Below are positions 57,723 to 64,000 of a stretch of DNA of 64,000 bases, piece after piece. This DNA is from Liolophura sinensis (lineage: Eukaryota > Mollusca > Polyplacophora > Chitonida > Chitonidae): NCBI RefSeq assembly GCF_032854445.1, contig NC_088302.1:5763338-5827337 (forward strand), read 5' to 3'. The translations under genes were made by a program, and so were the position numbers. The notes below the pieces were generated by a model that had not been told where the DNA came from, did not search any database, and saw only the letters and a list, made by a program, of their open reading frames with translations. Each line of letters begins with the position of its first letter. The stretch's first letter is position 1.

Positions 57723-57784
57723 GATTCAAAGCCTTTATACATATATATTCTGTATACTTATATAGATATGTAATGCTTTGAATC
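57723..57784. other. Hairpin-forming segment of 62 bases
   Basis: GATTCAAAGC pairs with GCTTTGAATC over ten bases. After a small internal loop TACATAT pairs with ATATGTA, leaving a loop around TTCTGTATACTTA. Outside the stem, ATGATA can pair with TATCAT. The size fits a microRNA-like precursor or a miniature inverted-repeat relic. No expression evidence exists here. Confidence 0.4.
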
Positions 57785-57789
57785 TGTAT

Positions 57790-59584
57790 TTCTTATCATG
57801 ACGGTTTGTATGAAAGTGAGCCTGTTTTAGACTGTTTTCATTGTAGTTGTAAAGTATTGATCGATATCCGCTCTCCCTGACCTTAACACGGGGTCCGTGC
57901 GCCACATGTGACATCCGTACTACGTCACTGTTTTAAGCTGCATGTGAAGCCCGGCTTTCTGTGTTATACATGCTACTAGCGTGGAAACAGATCGATTTTG
58001 TGTGTGGTAAACAGGTCGTCAAGTCAGATCCTTCCTCCATCACTTGTTTTAACGACAACAACACGAGTGCTCAAGTACAGTGCGTCAATGCCAAATCAAA
58101 ACAACTTTTTTTCATGTTTTTGTCAGTTAAAGAAAATATTTCCCCCCAAAATATACATTAAATACAAACACGCCAAATAAAACGAAGTAGTGATATCAAA
58201 GAACGAAGGCCTAAATTGCAATACACAAAAGACTAGGCCATTTAGTCATACACCATAAATAAAAATTTTGGAACAATAACCGTGTCAGGTGGACATTTAA
58301 TCACCTTAGAACCTACTTTACGATGTAAACACAAATTCTCAAAATGATTTACCCAGGAAGTTTGGATCTGACGTAACCTTTTAGAATATTCTATATCGTA
58401 TAGAATACCCTATTAACAAATTTGTTTAAGTTTGATTAGCTCTCACTGGTTTTCATGGTTACACAACTTCTTCTAGGAATGTCCAGCACACACGGCTGTC
58501 AGGTCCAACGAAGAACTTATCTCCGGTTGCCATGGAAACGTGTTATTCGCTCCAACTGGTATATTTTGCTTTTTATACCAAAGTTTATAGCATTAAACTT
58601 TAAGTGACGTAATGCTGTTTGTAAACAACAAAGATAACAGGATTTAGAGCGTCTTATATTAATACCACACGAACCGTTACATCTTCTCTTTACTGTATTG
58701 ATATGTGGGGTAATTTTACAGATTTACGTTGTTACTCTAGACCTGATCCGTCGCAAATTGCACAGTATGGCCCTCGGAAATTCTCCATCATTAAATAAGG
58801 ACTCGCAATCTTGACAGTCTGTAACCTAATACCTGTCGTCCCTAAAATCTTCATAACAACATCGGTGTGTTGACTTAACAGCCGACGTGTCAGATGAACA
58901 ATTCAGACCGTTAAAAGACAGAAAAAATCAGCCTGTTCATGACATTTATGTCACATTTTATGCCTTTTATAAAATGTCAGATATATTTTGTTCATTCATC
59001 AACTGGAGGTTAGAACAACTCCACACTGTCCATACATGTTGTGTTGTTCCAGTTGTTACATTCATGTATATATACATGTTATACGATTTAACATTAACTA
59101 TGCTACATGTATACTCTTACATTCTCAGGTCAGTAGGAAACCTTTCCCTTGGCGAAAATCCACGGATAGTTTCCAGCCATACCTCAGCAGGTTTTACATA
59201 TTTCTATCGGCACCTTTGCCTTCATAAGACTCTGCTTTGTATAAGAACTTGAAAGAATCAACAGTACAAAACTCATACATATTGTTTTATTTGACGTATA
59301 CCCACAAGGCGCATTATGGTACTTCTGTCCGTCAACAATGTTTCTCCATGGCTTTTCAAATCACCGAATGTTTTTGTTACTAAGACTTTTAGTTTCCTGA
59401 GGCGAAAATACTGAGGTTTCATTACCAAAGTTCATTACCAATAAATAATAATAAAACCGACTATGCACTTTCAGATCGATTTACAGGCGAAAAACATGAA
59501 GTGTTCAATAACTGAATAAAAAGGAACAGAACATTTTCAAGGAATGTCCTATTATACGTGCTTTTTCACCTGAGAAAGAAGTCG
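57790..59584. other. Intergenic; contains one RFX X-box
   Basis: A + strand frame at 58887-59252 is open for about 120 codons but lacks a supported ATG and resembles nothing known. The X-box at 58526 is listed separately. Confidence 0.35.
58526..58539. promoter_or_regulatory. RFX X-box motif
   Basis: GTTGCCATGGAAAC fits the X-box consensus GTNRCC-N-RGYAAC in all but one place and equals a commonly cited ciliary X-box. RFX factors drive ciliary genes from such sites within a few hundred bases of the start. No ciliary gene is visible beside it in this window. Confidence 0.4.
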
Positions 59585-59768
59585 CAATATTATGTACTCT
59601 TAAACGTGCTCATATGAATTCGATGTTAACCACATCACAGTCAACACACATGGTGTTCTTGATGGTATTATATTTTATGTAATACCAATATTATGTACTC
59701 TTAAACGTGCTCATATGAATTCGATGTTAACCACATCACAGTCAACACACATGGTGTTCTTGATGGTA
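59585..59768 (+). repeat. Perfect 83-bp direct duplication
   Basis: 59585-59667 and 59686-59768 are identical by eye, beginning CAATATTATGTACTCTTAAA and ending GGTGTTCTTGATGGTA. They are separated by an 18-bp AT-rich spacer. The absence of differences implies a recent event or an assembly duplication. Confidence 0.92.
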
Positions 59769-62700
59769 ATCAGGTAATCTCAACTCTAACCCTAAATCGT
59801 AGATTACCACTGCAATTTTGTCTATATACTAAACACTCGCCTAACAGTACTAGTGCTGGCTTTATAGTAGTTTTACCACGTGTATCTGCATGGCCAATAA
59901 TATCGCTGTACTCTTTAGTTTGTGGCACATTGTGATCGGCCGTACCAGTCTCATTTTCATGGTAAAGTCTATGTTTCTCCATTACTGTCTGTGTGACATC
60001 GTGGTACAGCATTCTAGGATGTAGCTCTACTTTCTTTTTACCCAGTCAGTTCACATTTACCACGATCAAGGTTTGTATCTGCACTACATTCCATGCATAA
60101 CATGTAAGGCACTGGCAATGCATTGGGAATGTTTTTGTTCCAGATCAGTTTTACCTAGACTAGATACAAGTGTGTCTTCGAATATTGAATATCAGTGTTT
60201 TGCCACTCTATATTTTGGCACACAATCGAGTTGGCGTTACAAGAATGTACAGGCTTAAACACACAAGGGTATCTTGTGCGAAACGTTTCTGAATTAGTTA
60301 AAATTATGGGGGGAAGTCGCGAGAGAAGACTTTAACATGCACTCTGCTACAGCGTGCATACAAGCACTTAGAACATGCTCAAGTCGCTCTGCATCCTCTC
60401 AAATTGCCCTGGTGCTGCTCACAAATAAGCTATTGTGGCCAAGAGTTATTATGGACGAGTCAGGCGAGATTAACGGAGATTAACCTTAACTCCAAGTCAA
60501 CGGCGGACGGGCTTTCTGTCGTGGGTCGTGCCAGGTTCTGTCCCTCTCCACGCGTAAGAAGGACCGCCAAGGCTACATGACGATACTCTTAGCTTCTTAG
60601 CCCGGATGACGTAGTAACCATAGGCTACACAAGTGTTTATTACCCATTCTGATATCCCCCTCACTCAAATGTGAACGGGTAATCTTAGAGGTGTAGTGTT
60701 AAAATCGACTGTGCAACGGTCATGTGAGCTAGTCTGTATTTTCAGCTTGCAACGAAACTGTTGTTTCAGTCTAACAAAGAAAACACCTCAGAAATCCTCC
60801 CAAATTCTCCCAGTATTAGGAGACCAGCCATTCTTCTCCTGTTTTCTTTGGGCTCAAAAACGGAAGTCCTTGGCTTATTGGCCACAGATGTGTAAACTGA
60901 TACGTCGTCCCGCGTAGACCGGACTTCATTCACTTGGATACTTCCTACTCTCTATCTCACAGCACAGCCATACGTCCACAGCCTGTGTGTGACAATCGGT
61001 GATTACGTGATATCTTATTTACACTCTTGTTTGCCTAGAGCAGTACATTTTTCATTGATACAAACCTTTAACCGTGATATTTCAGTGGTTTTTGTACTCC
61101 CCGAGGGCACCCTCCTAAGAGTGATTGATGAATGATTTGATTGATTGTTTAATTTGTTCTGGTTATTTCGGTCGTATGGCATAGGTACCTCCCAAGGACC
61201 GGTTTCAATGATGCTGTTGTAATAATGCTGCATCGCTAAAGCATCCACGGAAGATACCAGACTGGTGTCAAGGATAACGTAACACCAGATATGACACCAG
61301 AAAAAGTTACAGCGAGACTACCAGTCCTTGTATATTTTGTCTGCCAGCAAATTACTACTGTACTGTCTTAGATATGCATATCTTTCGAAAGTTAACTTTT
61401 GGTCTCTGGCATTATACTGTGCTGCCCAATCGTTAAACACAGAGATTAAAATACATCGAAATATAGAAGACTTTCAACAGCTCAGCCACGCAGGACGCCA
61501 CGTGTGATACGAGTTTGTTGTGATTTGTAGCGAGATTACTCTAATATTCGAAGCGAGCATTCTTAACGTATCGTGGTAGAATTTATATTCAACGTTAAAT
61601 CTCTTTGATAAGAGCAGCAACAACAGAACGAAAGACACAGGAATAATATGGGTGTTAATATATTCAATGGCTAGATATGTATGACAAACTTTATTTTAAT
61701 AGACTGCTTTGGTCACAGTTGAGGTCTATACAACACTGCATTTCTCAAGCAGGGCGCTTAATTTCCTAACATGGAATCGTACACATTCATACCAGAAGTT
61801 AAAAGCTAAGAAATCAAAATACCAACAATATAACTCTTATGTTCTGTATATATTCTGTTACGGTTCCAAAACTGGTAAAGTGTGAAAATTTTGGCATCAC
61901 TGCAATAATTTATACCAAAGAGCCTTGGTACCTCTCTCTATGCCTCAAAATAGCAAAACAAACTATATACATATGCTTAGGTGACGAAAAAACTTTGGAT
62001 ACTTTTACCGATTGTTGAAGTTTATGTTTCAGACCAATTTGGTGCCATAAGCAAAGAATTTTAGGTTATTTTATCTTAGTTAAACATGTTAAAAAAGTCA
62101 AAACTTACACTAAGTTAATTTTCTTTAAAAAGGAAACCGGGCTAGAGATGTCATACGAATCTGGAGGCGATTTTTTTTTTATTATAACATCTATATACCG
62201 ATACGTGCAAATACGGACTTAATAACGTAACTTATTGTTGCATCAGTTTCAGGGTGAATTCATCTAAAAATCCAGTTATATCTCAAAAGTCTGCAAGAAT
62301 AATCGCTGGTTGTATAGAAATCGGAGTTAGCACATGTACAACTGGTCGAGCGAGAGGAAAGCCAGTTTTATTGTTCGGATGGAAGTCGTAACATCCGGTG
62401 TGGGTGTCAGTTGGTACATACACTGTTTTCCCATCCATTCCAGATTGACTACAACACAGCGCCTGCTGGATGTGGTTTTCTCCAGCAATTCTTTATAATA
62501 ATAACAGCCATTCTTTAGGACAGTTTCCGTGAAGGGCTATTGTGTTTTGTGACCGTGCATGGTTCGCTTTTGCACTCATTGCCCTAGCTTCCTTAACAAC
62601 GCCGGGCGGTCTACGGTGGTACCGTCATGCAGCCACGGTCTCGAGTCTGCGCCATGGCAAACCGCGGAGATTCCGAGCTCAGATCAGGTCCCAGGAATGC

Positions 62701-63675
62701 CGGCTATTGTTTTTACGCTCTCAAAACAACATCTGTAGAGAAAACTGTCAGGGGCGCCATTTGGATTTTTAAAGCCAATTAAGATCTTCAAGGTCAGTGT
62801 TTCTTTTGGTGGCTTCTTCTCTCGAGTTCTTGGATGATAACTCGCCTGTATAAATGCACCGAGATGACAATCAGAACGTATTCCGGAATTAATTCAGTCG
62901 CATTACAATGAAATTTTTGCAAGAGTTAGGATAAGTGAAGATAGATTGTTCTCAAGATATAACGTGTACAAGCCCCTCAACAAAAGTTTTGGTGCGTTTT
63001 CTCTCTAGGTATCCACAAGATTAGTATATACTTGCTGTAAAAGCATTTTAAATCTATGTAATTTATTTTTTTACACATATAATTTGCTCCGTGTAATCAA
63101 AGTGAAAGCCAAAAACATGCATTTGTGAGTGTTTCTATGTTTTACCATATATGTATACCAGTCCTTGATCCATGTAATGAATTAAAATCATTGCGGCAGT
63201 ATGTAGAGGTTGCACTATCATGGTAATGTTTCCTGGTTAACATAATGCTTCATCATGCATGCTTGGACGCAACAGGATGCCGAAACATAGCTAACATAAT
63301 GAAGTGTGCGTGGAGTGGATTTGAAAAGCTCACGATTTGTAGACATGTGTACTTATAGGTTGCCGGATGCACTGAACACCATTGAAGTCTGTGAAATGTC
63401 CTGTTTGTTTATACTAGCTAGCTGATAAGAAAATGGGGCATTTGGCATTGTAATCAAACGTCATACAAACAAAGCTTTTAGGTTTCGCTTACTTTTCAGG
63501 GAGCAGGAGGCGAGAGGAACAGGGGTGGGGGTGGGGTGAGTTTAGTGTTCCTACAACTTTTTGTCGTTCTGAAGCAAATAGTTAAGTTACCAAACTATAC
63601 TTTTATCATTAGATTATCGGCGTACTAAATAATGGTAGGAAATATTTGTCGATGTAAAAAGGAATGGTGCTTTGG
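59769..63675. other. Intergenic, nothing recognised
   Basis: Several short frames (60696-60917, 62542-62772) match nothing known. No repeats of note. Confidence 0.4.
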
Positions 63676-63676
63676 T

Positions 63677-63786
<110 letters not shown>

Positions 63787-63874
63787 CACAAGTCAAAACG
63801 ATGTGTTGTTTTTGATGTCAGTCGAAACTACTGGAAGGCTTCCAGATAACTGACTCAAGTGTGATATACAACGT

Positions 63875-63928
63875 ATTAAAGTAGAAATGTAATAACTTAT
63901 AATTAAAGTAGAAATGTAATAACTTATA
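63875..63928. repeat. 27-bp tandem duplication
   Basis: Two identical adjacent 27-bp units begin ATTAAAGTAGAAATGTAATA. Confidence 0.85.
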
Positions 63929-64000
63929 ATAATGAGGCTCATACTTAACTCCAAACTGAAGGAAAGAATGTGAGAATGGTTGAATATATAGTGTAAGTAA

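Overview
The window is nuclear DNA from an invertebrate animal, most likely a lophotrochozoan and probably a mollusc. It is AT-rich and intron-bearing, and most of it is non-coding. It carries about twenty copies of a tRNA-derived SINE that ends in (AATA)n after a GGCGTAAAACACCAATCAAA-type tail, plus tails of the ACGTTAAACCCCAAACACTCACTC type and CCTTGACC-rich repeats, which I associate with gastropod and bivalve genomes. The taxon call rests on remembered repeat style and on one protein, so it is an inference.

The one gene that can be read with confidence is a Kruppel-like zinc-finger transcription factor on the + strand at about 47.5-54.7 kb, the KLF5 / Drosophila dar1 type. It has a promoter-like segment (perfect CRE, perfect CArG box, TATA-like element), a short first coding exon, a 1.16 kb second exon, a 60-bp third exon and a final exon carrying most of fingers 2 and 3, then a 3'UTR with AATAAA. 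Besides the fingers, exon 2 keeps features known from vertebrate KLF5: the KYL and SAS-V-D-F blocks, a DI-HLR-G block, three sumoylation-type sites, an FBW7-type phosphodegron and a PPxY motif. As printed, the frame breaks twice. One surplus base in a T7 run of exon 1 and one in an A4 run of exon 2 would explain both breaks, giving 511 codons plus stop. Assembly or read error is the simplest explanation.

The left end (to about 7.9 kb) looks like the last intron(s), the terminal coding exon and a long SINE-containing 3'UTR of another + strand gene. I do not recognise it; only its last 28 residues are visible.

Between the two genes lie about 39 kb with no convincing gene. This stretch holds SINEs, minisatellites (42-bp at 3 kb, about 34-bp at 17 kb, about 55-bp at 30 kb, 37-bp at 32-34 kb, about 32-bp at 37 kb), inverted repeats and a few clusters of regulatory-type motifs. 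A long non-coding region upstream of a developmental regulator would fit a regulatory landscape, but the sequence alone does not prove this. Downstream of the KLF gene (54.7-64 kb) there are more SINEs, a second copy of an unclassified 250-bp repeat also present at 29.5 kb, a hairpin-forming segment, a canonical RFX X-box, a perfect 83-bp duplication and a 104-bp (TA)n tract. I found no tRNA or rRNA gene, CRISPR array, viral gene or intact transposase/reverse transcriptase. I did not find a new biological system; the findings below are smaller leads.
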